Shown piece after piece: positions 32,239-40,205 of a stretch of 64,000 nucleotides of DNA. The notes under the pieces were generated by a model that saw only the letters and a list, made by a program, of their open reading frames with translations, ran no database searches and was not told the DNA's origin. This DNA comes from Actinomadura barringtoniae (GTDB lineage Bacteria > Actinomycetota > Actinomycetes > Streptosporangiales > Streptosporangiaceae): the NCBI RefSeq assembly GCF_017573505.1, contig NZ_JAGEOJ010000011.1:186001-250000 (forward strand), given 5' to 3'. The position numbers and the translations under genes are program-made. Each line of letters starts with the position of its first letter. Positions within the stretch are counted from its first letter, which is position 1.

Positions 32239-34016
32239 TAGCCCGACGCCTGGAGGGTGAAGAGCCGGGCGTAGACGCCGCCCGCGGCCAGTAGCCCGTC
32301 GTGGGTGCCGCGTTCGGCGACGGCGCCGCCGGACAGCACCACGATCGAGTCGGCCTCGCGGACCGTGCTCAGCCGGTGCGAGATGAGCAGGCTGGTGCGG
32401 CCCGCGCGGTGCTCGCGGAGCCGGGTGTGCACCTCGTGCTCGGCCTCGGCGTCCAGGCCCGAGCTCGGCTCGTCCAGGATCAGCAGATCGGCGTCGTCGC
32501 GCAGCAGCGCCCGCGCGATCGCGACCCGCTGCCACTGCCCGCCCGATAGCAGCACGCCGGTGTCGGGGTCGTCGTGCTCGCCGGAGTCGAACGCCCTCGA
32601 CAGCATCGTGTCGTAGCCGCGGGGCAGTTCCGCAAGGGTGCCGTGGCAGCCGGCCCGGCGCGCCGCCGCCTCGACGCGGTCGCGGTCGTCCATCGCCTCG
32701 CGCCGCCCGACGCCGATGTTGTCGGCGGCGCTGAGCTCGTAGGACATGTAGTCCTGGAACACGGTCCCGATCCGGGCGCGCAGGTCGGCGACCGGGATGT
32801 CACGGAGGTCGACGCCGTCCCACAGGATCGTGCCGCGGGTCGGGTCGTAGAAGCGGCACAGCAGCTTGACCAGGGTGCTCTTGCCCGCGCCGTTCGGGCC
32901 GACCAGGGCGGTCGCGCGGCCGACAGGGATCGTGAGGGTCACGCCGCGCAGCACCCAGGGAAGGCCGTCGCCGTAGCGGAACCACACGTCGCGCAGCTCG
33001 ATGCCCTCGCGCAAGGGCTCCAGACCAGAGGCCCGGCTGGATTCGGGGAGGTCCGGCTCGGCGCCGACGACGTGCAGGTAATGGCCGAACGTCAGCATCG
33101 CCTCGTGCATGCGCCCGGCGCTGCCGGCGACGACGGCCAGGCCGTTCTGCACCCCGGAGACCGCCGCGATGAACATTGACACGTCGCCGACGGTGAGGCG
33201 CCCGGACCGGGCCGCGTCCACGGCCCACACCAGCCCGCCGCCGGCGACGCAGGCGCCCGCCAGCCCGTGCAGCCCTTGAACGATCAGCTCGCGCCGGTCC
33301 ATCGTGCGGCGCCGCCGGTTGATCCAGCGCAGCTCGCGGAGCATGCGCGTGCCGAACAGGTCGCTCAGCCCGTACAGCCGCACCTCCTTGGCGGCGCTCG
33401 GGCTGGTCAGCAGCTGCGCGTAGAACTGCTCGCGGCGGGTGGCGTGGCCGAGCTCGCCGAGCACGCGGGCCCGGTAGTGGCTCAGCCGGATCTGCCCGTG
33501 CATGGACACCGCGCCCGCCAGCACGACGGGCACGAGCATCCAGGGGTTGAGCACGGCGAGCGTCACGAAGAAGCCGCCCAGCATCAGCAGCCCCTGGGCG
33601 CCGCCGAGCCCGCCGCTGACGACTTCGGAGGGGCCGGTCGGCCCGGTCTCGGCGGCGAGGGCGAGCCGGTCCTGGAAACGCGGGTCCTCGAAGCGGCGCA
33701 GCCCCGGCATCCGCGCGACCGCCGCGTACAACCGCTTGCGCGCGGTCAGGTCGACGGCCCGCTGCAGCTCGGACTCGACGTACTGCACGGCCTGCGGCAG
33801 GAACGCGGCCGCCATCCCGGCCGCCGCGAGCAGCAGGGCGGGCAGGACGAGCGACGGACGGTCGGGCGCGGTGAGGCCGTCCAGGACCGCCTTCATGAGC
33901 CACGCCATCGCCACCGGGACGGCGCTGCCCACGATGGTCAGCGCCACCCGGATCAGCAGCCGGGTGCGGCCCGACGCCCACGCCAGCTCCAGTGCCGCGG
34001 CGGCCGGACGCATCAT
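32151..34016 (-). CDS. ABC transporter, fused permease and ATPase (likely RiPP exporter)
   Basis: 621 residues from ATG 34016, overlapping the redoxin stop. An N-terminal exporter-type membrane domain (about 1-310, six helices) is followed by an ATPase domain with Walker A G-P-N-G-A-G-K-S-T, Q-loop V-F-Q-D-Y, signature L-S-G-G-Q-W-Q-R, Walker B L-L-I-L-D-E-P-S-S-G-L-D and H-loop S-H-R-L-S-T. No N-terminal C39 peptidase domain is present, so leader removal must be done by another protease. As the last gene of the ATP-grasp operon it probably exports the modified peptide. Its C-terminal 30 residues lie in the overlap with a convergent lipoprotein gene. Confidence 0.88.
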   Translation of the reverse strand: MMRPAAAALELAWASGRTRLLIRVALTIVGSAVPVAMAWLMKAVLDGLTAPDRPSLVLPALLLAAAGMAAAFLPQAVQYVESELQRAVDLTARKRLYAAVARMPGLRRFEDPRFQDRLALAAETGPTGPSEVVSGGLGGAQGLLMLGGFFVTLAVLNPWMLVPVVLAGAVSMHGQIRLSHYRARVLGELGHATRREQFYAQLLTSPSAAKEVRLYGLSDLFGTRMLRELRWINRRRRTMDRRELIVQGLHGLAGACVAGGGLVWAVDAARSGRLTVGDVSMFIAAVSGVQNGLAVVAGSAGRMHEAMLTFGHYLHVVGAEPDLPESSRASGLEPLREGIELRDVWFRYGDGLPWVLRGVTLTIPVGRATALVGPNGAGKSTLVKLLCRFYDPTRGTILWDGVDLRDIPVADLRARIGTVFQDYMSYELSAADNIGVGRREAMDDRDRVEAAARRAGCHGTLAELPRGYDTMLSRAFDSGEHDDPDTGVLLSGGQWQRVAIARALLRDDADLLILDEPSSGLDAEAEHEVHTRLREHRAGRTSLLISHRLSTVREADSIVVLSGGAVAERGTHDGLLAAGGVYARLFTLQASGYQQVSLTASSSDWKAVPAPRSADPAAASD

Positions 34017-34549
34017 GCGGGCAGGCGTTCGATCAGCGAGTGGCTCGCCACCACCGTGTCGCCCGCGAGCAGTGCGAACGCGGGCAGGCCGCCCACCCCG
34101 AACGCCGTCGCGAGCGGGCCCGCCTCCTGATCCTCGGTCAGCACCCTGGCCACGGGGGAGAGCTGCTCGCACACCTCCCCGGCGGCCCGCGCGTCGCCCA
34201 TCACGACCGCGACCACCTGGGCGCGGCCGCCCTCGGCGGCTCCGGCGCGTTCGATGAAGTCGGGCAGGCTGGCGTCGCAGGCCGGGCAGCCGGGCGCGAC
34301 GAAGCCGACCAGCGTCCTGCCGTTCAGGTCGCCGCGCGACATGGACGTGCCGTCGAAGGCGGTCACCGCGAAGTCGCCGACCTGCTCACCGGGCGCCACG
34401 TCGATGGCCGCGGGCCAGCCGGCGGCGCTCGCGGGCCGCGCCGTCGCGTTCTCGGCCAGCAGCCTGCTGTGCTCGCCGAGCCGCCTGATGACCAGGAGGG
34501 TCAGCGCGATGTTGGCCAGGCCGAGCGCGCCGATGATCGAGAGCGCCAT
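34013..34549 (-). CDS. TlpA-like membrane-anchored redoxin of the RiPP operon
   Basis: 178 residues. A single N-terminal membrane helix (about 4-22) anchors a thioredoxin/TlpA-fold domain outside the cell, with active site G-C-P-A-C (C-x-x-C) in V-G-F-V-A-P-G-C-P-A-C and a cis-proline region G-G-L-P-A-F. It is of the MauD/TlpA type, so it exchanges disulfides with partner proteins. A GAGGAGG ribosome site precedes the ATG. It follows the MauE-like gene by nine bases, and the pair resembles the mauE-mauD couple of methylamine dehydrogenase loci. Here a disulfide in the exported peptide is the obvious target (inference). Confidence 0.85.
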   Translation of the reverse strand: MALSIIGALGLANIALTLLVIRRLGEHSRLLAENATARPASAAGWPAAIDVAPGEQVGDFAVTAFDGTSMSRGDLNGRTLVGFVAPGCPACDASLPDFIERAGAAEGGRAQVVAVVMGDARAAGEVCEQLSPVARVLTEDQEAGPLATAFGVGGLPAFALLAGDTVVASHSLIERLPA

Positions 34550-34558
34550 GGTGCCTCC

Positions 34559-35104
34559 TCAGCTGCGCCCGGGGCCCGGCATGGGGCGGGCCAGGGCGAC
34601 GATCTCCTCGAGATTGACCAGCAGCAGCGCCGTCGCGGCCCCCGCGAGCGCCGCGACCGCCTCGTCGGGGCCGAACGATCCTGCGCCTCCACCGGCGATG
34701 GCGACCACGCCGCCCGTGATCGCGATCAGGAGGAGCGCGCCGTTCCGGATCAGGTGCGGCACGCCGGGAGCGCCGCGCCCCGCACCGAAGCAGCGGCACG
34801 GCACCGTGACGTGCCGCCGCATCATCGACCGCACCCCGGCGCTGAAGACGACGAGCAGCACGACCGCTGCCGCGAAGCCCGCCGGAGCAAGCACCGGGAC
34901 GACGACCGCGACGGCCGTCGCCGCCTCGGCCGCGATCATCACCGGCGCGAGCGGGGCCGCGAGGCGTGCGGGGACGCCCGGCCCGGCGGTCAGCCAGCGG
35001 CGGAAGGCGGTGTAGGCGGCACGGCCGGTCACCTTGGTGGTGGCCGAGGCGGCGAACGCGACCGCGACCGCCGCCTGGCACCACGCCATCAGGTTCGATG
35101 ACAT
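34559..35104 (-). CDS. MauE/DoxX-like membrane redox protein of the RiPP operon
   Basis: 181 residues with four membrane helices and a short cysteine pair V-P-C-R-C-F-G between helices, typical of MauE-like proteins. These act with TlpA/MauD-type redoxins in disulfide formation or reduction across the membrane. It starts three bases after the ATP-grasp stop. Its presence, with the redoxin, is unusual in an ATP-grasp peptide cluster and matches the three cysteines of the putative precursor. Confidence 0.85.
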   Translation of the reverse strand: MSSNLMAWCQAAVAVAFAASATTKVTGRAAYTAFRRWLTAGPGVPARLAAPLAPVMIAAEAATAVAVVVPVLAPAGFAAAVVLLVVFSAGVRSMMRRHVTVPCRCFGAGRGAPGVPHLIRNGALLLIAITGGVVAIAGGGAGSFGPDEAVAALAGAATALLLVNLEEIVALARPMPGPGRS

Positions 35105-35107
35105 CGA

Positions 35108-36130
35108 TCAGTAACCGATCTGGGTCACCTCGCCTCGCCGGAACGGGCCGCCCCGCATGAGCAGGTCCGCCATGCCGCCGCTGAGGTCCAGCCCGAGGTC
35201 GTACTGCATCCACATGAACTGGCCGGCCGGGTTGACCTCCAGGAAGACGTACTCGCCGTCGGGCGTGACGATGAAGTCCACGGCCGCGTAGACCGCGCGC
35301 AGCTCGGTCAGCATCGCCTGCGTCTTCTTGATGATCTCGTCGGGCAGCGGATGGTAGTCGCCGTAGGGCAGGACGGACGTCTCGCCCGACTCGCCCCGCC
35401 AGTCGATCGTGGTCGTGTCCATCTCCTGCGAGTTGATGGTCACCGGGTAGTAGGTGTCGCCGATCACGGTCAGGCGGACCTCGTAGGCCTTGTCGATGTA
35501 CTCCTGGAACATGCACATCGTGTGGCCCACCCGGTCCAGGTGCTCGGCGATCTCGTCGCCGACGACCGTGGTGAGCAGCCCGCCGGGGAACGCGCCCGGA
35601 TAGTGGATGACGCCGCCGATCTGGCTCTTGTAGACCACGGGCCGTTCGGACCGGGCCACCAGATCGGCGACCTCACGGGGGTCGTTGGTGAGCAGGGTGC
35701 GCGGCACGCGGAACCCGAGCCGCTTGGCCAGCTCCAGCTGGTACGGCTTGAGCTCCCCGATGGCGTCGATGTCGGGGCGGTTGACCCACAGGCAGTCGGT
35801 GGCGCGCAGGATGCCGCCGATCGCCTGCATGGCCTCCTTGCGGGCGAACTGCCGTTCCGGCTCGGCCATGTCGGGACCGAAGTCGAAGGCGGTCGGGCGG
35901 CGGTACCAGACGCTGGAGAGCCGGTCGAGGTCGATCTCGCGGTCGCGGTGCCGCAGCACCCGCCGCTCGCCCTCGAAGTCCGACGTCGTGAGCGTCAACC
36001 TGCGCGGGAAATAGCTCAGGTCGACGCGCACGACGCCGGCTCCCCGGTCCGACAGGGTCTGGATCACCGGATCGACGGTCGGATCGAAGTCCTGGGTGAC
36101 GATCAGCACCCAGGGGCCGGGGGATGTCAT
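35108..36130 (-). CDS. ATP-grasp ribosomal-peptide maturase (graspetide-synthetase-like)
   Basis: 340 residues. The N-terminal pre-ATP-grasp domain (about 1-110) has V-L-I-V-T-Q-D-F-D-P and V-W-Y-R-R-P (74-79). The ATP-grasp domain follows, with L-K-P-Y-Q-L (127-132), V-P-R-T-L-L-T-N, V-V-Y-K-S (K168), M-F-Q-E-Y-I (207-212) and the Mg-binding D-F-I-V-T-P-D-G and F-L-E-V-N-P-A-G-Q-F (E298, N300). It matches the actinobacterial SAV_5884/TgmB-type peptide maturases, which form ester or amide links between side chains with ATP. Two small proteins directly upstream are candidate substrates. No TgmC-type methyltransferase is adjacent. Confidence 0.9.
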   Translation of the reverse strand: MTSPGPWVLIVTQDFDPTVDPVIQTLSDRGAGVVRVDLSYFPRRLTLTTSDFEGERRVLRHRDREIDLDRLSSVWYRRPTAFDFGPDMAEPERQFARKEAMQAIGGILRATDCLWVNRPDIDAIGELKPYQLELAKRLGFRVPRTLLTNDPREVADLVARSERPVVYKSQIGGVIHYPGAFPGGLLTTVVGDEIAEHLDRVGHTMCMFQEYIDKAYEVRLTVIGDTYYPVTINSQEMDTTTIDWRGESGETSVLPYGDYHPLPDEIIKKTQAMLTELRAVYAAVDFIVTPDGEYVFLEVNPAGQFMWMQYDLGLDLSGGMADLLMRGGPFRRGEVTQIGY

Positions 36131-36133
36131 CCG

Positions 36134-36415
36134 CTACGCGCAGGTGTCGTCGCGGCAGCGGTCCGAGCCCTGGTAACAGCTGGTCGAGGTGTAGGTCGCG
36201 ATGCCGGCCTGCGGCATCCCGTCCGGCCACGACCAGGTCTGGGAGTCGGCGTCGAAGTCGCCGGCCTGCGGCGCCGCGACGCTGCCGTCCCACTCGGCGT
36301 ACAGGTAGGCGAGCGGCTGCGTGCTCGGGTCGGCGGGCAGGGCGGGCTCGACGTGGTGGCCGTCGACCATCGACAGCGAGGTGAGCAGCGGATCACGGGT
36401 CAGGACGTCGGACAT
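36134..36415 (-). CDS. Putative RiPP precursor peptide with three-cysteine C-terminus
   Basis: 93 residues, with an excellent AAGGAGG ribosome site five bases before the ATG, ending three bases before the ATP-grasp gene. The leader-like part contains P-L-A-Y-L-Y-A-E-W (34-42) and A-G-D-F-D-A-D-S-Q-T-W-S-W (51-63). The C-terminal 22 residues look like a core: rich in Thr, Ser and Tyr, then three Asp, with cysteines at 80, 87 and 92. Hydroxyl and carboxylate side chains fit ATP-grasp ester/amide formation; the cysteines fit the MauE/TlpA pair. No Ser-rich repeats typical of known graspetide families are present, so the class is not certain. Confidence 0.78.
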   Translation of the reverse strand: MSDVLTRDPLLTSLSMVDGHHVEPALPADPSTQPLAYLYAEWDGSVAAPQAGDFDADSQTWSWPDGMPQAGIATYTSTSCYQGSDRCRDDTCA

Positions 36416-36483
36416 GTGAACCTCCTTCTTCGCCGGTGTCTCCGGCGACGCTGGCGGCGGGGGTCGTGCGAAGCCCGGTGGGG

Positions 36484-36795
36484 CTAAGAGCTGGGCGGGG
36501 GAGACACGGGAGCAGCGGGTGCAGCGGGAGCCGCGGGCTCGGAGATGCCGCCGATCCCGGTCACCTCCCCGGAGAAGGACCAGACCAGGGCCGACTCGTC
36601 GAAGTGGCCGGCGGTGAACGTAAGGTCGTGTTCGGGCTCGCCGGGCGAGACCGTCTCGTAGAGGTAGCCGAGGGGCGCGTCCGGCGCCAGGCGCCGCCGC
36701 TCGCGGTCCTCCGCCGGAACGGCGCGGACGACCAGGGCGCCCTCGTGGAGCTCTGGGGGATCGAAGCGCAGGAACGGAGGCGAAGCTGCGATCAC
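36484..36795 (-). CDS. Paralogue of the putative precursor, without cysteines
   Basis: 103 residues from GTG 36795, chosen for an AGGA eight bases upstream; GTG 36816 is an alternative. It shares two blocks with the neighbouring 93-residue protein: P-L-G-Y-L-Y-E (41-47) and A-G-H-F-D-E-S-A-L-V-W-S-F (62-74). Its C-terminus is instead Pro/Ala/Ser-rich, with no Cys. It may be a second precursor, a leader-like partner that helps the ATP-grasp enzyme bind, or a decaying copy. It lies between the SARP gene and the other precursor on the same strand. Confidence 0.7.
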   Translation of the reverse strand: MIAASPPFLRFDPPELHEGALVVRAVPAEDRERRRLAPDAPLGYLYETVSPGEPEHDLTFTAGHFDESALVWSFSGEVTGIGGISEPAAPAAPAAPVSPPPSS

Positions 36796-36843
36796 GGCTG
36801 AATCCTGACCGAGCACCGCTTTCGATCCGCTCTCAGATCACTT

Positions 36844-38595
36844 TCAGTCCGGGGCGGGTTCGCGAGCGTAGAGCCGGATGAGGTCGTGCAGCCGGTAGTC
36901 CGCCGCCGCCTCGAGGAGCCCGGCGTCCACGAGCGCCTCCAGGTAGGCGGCGGCCGAGTCGGGCGAGACGCCCAGGCACGCGGCGGCCGACTGCGCGGTG
37001 AACGCGCCGCCGAACCGGCCGAGCAGCCGGAACGCCTGCCGGTGCGCGGGCGCGAGGTCGCGGTAGGCGGCGTCCAGGCTCGGCCGTACGGCCAGGCCGT
37101 GCACCGCGAGCTCGTCCAGGCGGCGATCCTCCTTCCGCAGCAGCCGGGCCAGCCCGCCTGGTCGCAGGCTCGGCCGCCCGGCCAGCCGGATGCCCGCGAT
37201 CCGTACGGCCAGCGGCAGCAGGTCGCACAGCCGGGCGATCTCACCGACGGCCGGATCGCCCGCGAGACCGTCGCGACCGGAGACCCGGACCAGCAGCCGG
37301 ACCGCCTCGTCCTGCGCGAGCATGCCGAGCCGCAGCAGCCGTGCGCCCGCGAGCCCGGCCAGGCACACCCGGCTGGTGACCAGCACCGCGCTCCCGCTGC
37401 TGCCCGGAACGAGGGGACGCACCTGCGCCTCCTCGGCCGCGTTGTCCAGGATCACCAGCACCCGTCGTCCCGCGGTCCGCGATCGGTAGAGCGCGACGCG
37501 GTCCTCCATCGAGCCCGGTACGGAGTCATGCCCGAGACTCCGCAGGAACCTGGCGAGAACGTCGTCCGGCGCGACCGGCCGTCCCGCCTGGTCGCGCAGG
37601 TCCGCGTACAACTGCCCGTCCGCGAACAGCGCCGCCATCCGATGCGCGACCTCCAAGGCCAGCGCGGTCTTGCCGACGCCGGGCGGCCCGTTGATCGCGA
37701 AGACGAGCGCGGCGCGCGGTTCCCGGCCCGACAGCAGCGGCTCGGTCACGGCGGCGGTCTCGGCGGCCCGCCCGGTGAAGTCGGGCAGGCCGGGCGGCAA
37801 CTGCATCGGCACCTCGCCCTGAAGTGCGACCGCGTGAGCGCTGCGGACCTCGCGCGACGGCGCGATGCCGAGATCGTCCGCGAGCCGCCTGCGCACCTCT
37901 TCCACGTGCCGCAGCGCCTCGGCATGCCGCCCCGCCCTCGCCAGCAGTCGTACGAAGCGCGCCTGGAGCGGCTCGTCGTAGGGAGCGAGGGCGGCGACCT
38001 CGCCGACCAGCGGGACGACGTCATGCCGGTTCAGCCGGAACGCCAGGTCGGCGACCGCCGCCGCGCACTCGACCCGCGCCTGCTCGATCGCCCGAACCAG
38101 CGGATGAACGGCCAGCCATTCGGGCCGCCCGCCGAGCACGGGCCCGCGCCACTGGCCGAGCGCCAGCGACAACAGATCCAGTGCGCGCTCGGGATTCTGG
38201 GCCGCGGCGGCCTCTTTCAGCAGCTCCTGGAACCGGCCGAGGTCGACCGCGCCGCCCGGCACAACCAGCCGATAGCCCGTCCCGGCGTACTCCAGCCGGC
38301 ACCCCGTCGCGAGGCGGCCGAGCCACCCTCGCAGCCGGTGGACCGCGCACTGCAGCGCCCGCCGGCTCCCCTTCTCCGCCTCCCATGCCAGCTCCAGGAG
38401 CCGGTCCTCCCCGACGACCTCGCCCGCCGTGAGCAGCAGCGCGCTGAGCAGCGCCCTGACGCTCGGGCCCGGAAGGGCGACGTCGCGGCCGCCGCTCCGG
38501 ACCACCAGCTCGCCGAGGATGAGTAAGTCCGGCCCGGGCGCCTGCGGGCGTTCGCCTTCCGAGCGAGCCAGGAACAGCGGTTCGAGATCACTCAT
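36844..38595 (-). CDS. SARP-family (AfsR-like) regulator with NB-ARC domain
   Basis: 583 residues from ATG 38595. An OmpR-type winged helix (about 25-105; L-I-L-G-E-L-V-V-R and A-V-H-R-L-R-G-W-L-G) is followed by the bacterial transcriptional activation domain (about 110-255). An NB-ARC ATPase comes next, with Walker A G-P-P-G-V-G-K-T-A-L and L-V-I-L-D-N-A. There is a C-terminal winged-helix region but no TPR array, so it is shorter than AfsR. SARPs activate specialised-metabolite operons. It is directly upstream of the precursor genes on the same strand, and its start overlaps the MFS stop by eight bases. Confidence 0.9.
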   Translation of the reverse strand: MSDLEPLFLARSEGERPQAPGPDLLILGELVVRSGGRDVALPGPSVRALLSALLLTAGEVVGEDRLLELAWEAEKGSRRALQCAVHRLRGWLGRLATGCRLEYAGTGYRLVVPGGAVDLGRFQELLKEAAAAQNPERALDLLSLALGQWRGPVLGGRPEWLAVHPLVRAIEQARVECAAAVADLAFRLNRHDVVPLVGEVAALAPYDEPLQARFVRLLARAGRHAEALRHVEEVRRRLADDLGIAPSREVRSAHAVALQGEVPMQLPPGLPDFTGRAAETAAVTEPLLSGREPRAALVFAINGPPGVGKTALALEVAHRMAALFADGQLYADLRDQAGRPVAPDDVLARFLRSLGHDSVPGSMEDRVALYRSRTAGRRVLVILDNAAEEAQVRPLVPGSSGSAVLVTSRVCLAGLAGARLLRLGMLAQDEAVRLLVRVSGRDGLAGDPAVGEIARLCDLLPLAVRIAGIRLAGRPSLRPGGLARLLRKEDRRLDELAVHGLAVRPSLDAAYRDLAPAHRQAFRLLGRFGGAFTAQSAAACLGVSPDSAAAYLEALVDAGLLEAAADYRLHDLIRLYAREPAPD

Positions 38596-39790
38596 GGCGC
38601 CCCGCCTCAATGATCAAGGATCTTGTTCCGAAATTAAGGTCGGATCGGTGTCCGAACAAGCCCTCCGTCATGGAGGTGAGGGCGAGCGCGCCGAGGCCGA
38701 GCACCGCCGCCGCCAATCCGAGCCAGCGCAGGCCGCCCGCCGCGACCATCACGCCGCCGGCCATCGACCCGGTCGCGATGCCGATGTTGAACGCGCACAC
38801 GTTCACCGCCACCGCCAGCGTGGGCGCGCTGCCCGCGTGCTTGAGCAGCAGGCTCTGCATGGTGGGCGTGGTGGTCGAGGCGAGCAGCCCGAACGCGAGC
38901 ACGACCACCACCGCGGACGCCTTCCACCCGGCGGCCAGTGGCACGAGCGCCAGCACCCCCGACAGCGCGGCGATCGTTCCGCGCACCGTCGCGCCGAGTG
39001 AACGGTCCGCCAGGCGCCCGGCGATCAGCCCGCCCAGCAGGCTGCCCGCCCCGTACACCAGCAGCAGCACCGACACCGCCGTCGTGCCGAAGCCCGAGAT
39101 CCGCGTCAGCGTCGGCGCGAGGTAGGTGAACACCGTCGCGACCGCCGCCATCACCAGCGACGTCGTCGCGATCACCAGGAGTACGGGCCGCCGGGTGACC
39201 GTGCGCACCTCGTCCCGCACGCGGGTCTCCCGCGCCTCCTGGCGGGGGAGGACGAGGGCCAGCAGGAGCGTGGCGGCCAGGGCCAGCCCGGTCAGGACGG
39301 CGAACGGGGCCCGCCATCCGGCGCCGTCCCCGATCAGGACGCCGACCGGCACCCCGAGCAGCGTCGCGACCGCGAAGCCCGACGCGACCGTGGCGATCGC
39401 GGTACCGGTCCGTTCCGGCGCGACCGACTGGGTGGTGAGCAGCATCGCCAGCGTCAGGAACGCGGCGTGGCTGAGCGAGGCGACCACCCGCCCGGCCAGC
39501 AGCATCTCGTACGAGGGCGCCAGCGCGCAGATCGCGTTGCCCGCCGCGAAGAGGAGCAGCAGGCCGATCGCCAGGCCCTTGCGGGGCAGCCGCACGGTCA
39601 GGATCGTGACCGCCGGGCCGCCGATCACCACGCCGAGCGCGTACGCGGTGACCGCCTGCCCGGCCGTCGCCACCGACACACCCAGATCGTCCGCGACCTG
39701 CGGGAGCAGCCCCGCGATCAGGTACTCCGACGTGCCGACCACGAACACGCTCACCGTCAGCGCCGCGAGCACCGCGATTCCTCGTCTCAT
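38588..39790 (-). CDS. MFS transporter, DHA1-type efflux
   Basis: 400 residues with 12 predicted helices. The family motifs are visible in G-G-P-A-V-T-I-L-T-V-R-L-P-R-K and V-A-S-G-F-A-V-A-T-L-L-G-V-P-V-G. It is a drug- or sugar-efflux type antiporter; the substrate is unknown. It diverges from a MerR gene, with a MerR-type operator between, and the -10 is only eight bases from the ATG, so the message is probably leaderless. Its stop overlaps the SARP start, so the SARP and RiPP genes may be partly co-transcribed with it. Confidence 0.88.
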   Translation of the reverse strand: MRRGIAVLAALTVSVFVVGTSEYLIAGLLPQVADDLGVSVATAGQAVTAYALGVVIGGPAVTILTVRLPRKGLAIGLLLLFAAGNAICALAPSYEMLLAGRVVASLSHAAFLTLAMLLTTQSVAPERTGTAIATVASGFAVATLLGVPVGVLIGDGAGWRAPFAVLTGLALAATLLLALVLPRQEARETRVRDEVRTVTRRPVLLVIATTSLVMAAVATVFTYLAPTLTRISGFGTTAVSVLLLVYGAGSLLGGLIAGRLADRSLGATVRGTIAALSGVLALVPLAAGWKASAVVVVLAFGLLASTTTPTMQSLLLKHAGSAPTLAVAVNVCAFNIGIATGSMAGGVMVAAGGLRWLGLAAAVLGLGALALTSMTEGLFGHRSDLNFGTRSLIIEAGRHE

Positions 39791-39798
39791 GCCGCGGA

Positions 39799-39829
39799 CG
39801 CTAAGGTCTCACATGGATGTGAGAGTCAA
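39799..39829 (-). promoter_or_regulatory. MerR-type promoter of the MFS gene (19-base spacer)
   Basis: On the minus strand TTGACT (39829-39824) and TTAGCG (39804-39799) are 19 bases apart, the long spacer typical of MerR-activated promoters. The MFS ATG follows eight bases after the -10. Confidence 0.55.
39807..39824. promoter_or_regulatory. MerR operator, TCTCACAT-GG-ATGTGAGA
   Basis: A perfect 8-bp inverted repeat with a two-base centre fills the spacer of the MFS promoter and lies 25 bases upstream of the MerR ATG, so it is the expected binding site. Confidence 0.65.
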
Positions 39830-39848
39830 GTCGTGTGACGGAGGTCGC

Positions 39849-40205
39849 ATGCGCATCGGGGAGTTGTCACGGCGGTCGGGCGTGAGCGAACGGCTGCTGC
39901 GCTACTACGAGGAGCAGGAGCTGCTGCGGCCCACGCGCCGCCCCAGCGGCTATCGCGAGTACTCAGAGGGCGACGTCGACACCGTTCGCCGGATCCGCAG
40001 CCTGCTCGCGGCGGGCCTCGGCACCTGCGCGATCGCCAAGGTGCTGCCCTGCCTGCGCGAGGAGGAGGAACGCCTCGTTCCCACGTGCCCGGACATGCTC
40101 GCCGACCTTCAGCGTGAACGCGACCGGATCACCGGCGCCATCGAGGACCTCGAGGCCTCCCGCGCCATGCTGGACACCGTCATCGACGCCGGCGCGGCCG
40201 GCTAG
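39849..40205 (+). CDS. MerR-family transcriptional regulator
   Basis: 118 residues from ATG 39849, with GGAGG four bases upstream. The N-terminal MerR winged helix is M-R-I-G-E-L-S-R-R-S-G-V-S-E-R-L-L-R-Y-Y, followed by G-Y-R-E-Y and the dimer helix. Two cysteines (G-T-C-A-I and L-P-C-L-R) and P-T-C-P-D could sense a metal or redox signal, but the ligand cannot be told from sequence. It is divergent from the MFS gene it very likely regulates. Confidence 0.9.
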   Translation: MRIGELSRRSGVSERLLRYYEEQELLRPTRRPSGYREYSEGDVDTVRRIRSLLAAGLGTCAIAKVLPCLREEEERLVPTCPDMLADLQRERDRITGAIEDLEASRAMLDTVIDAGAAG

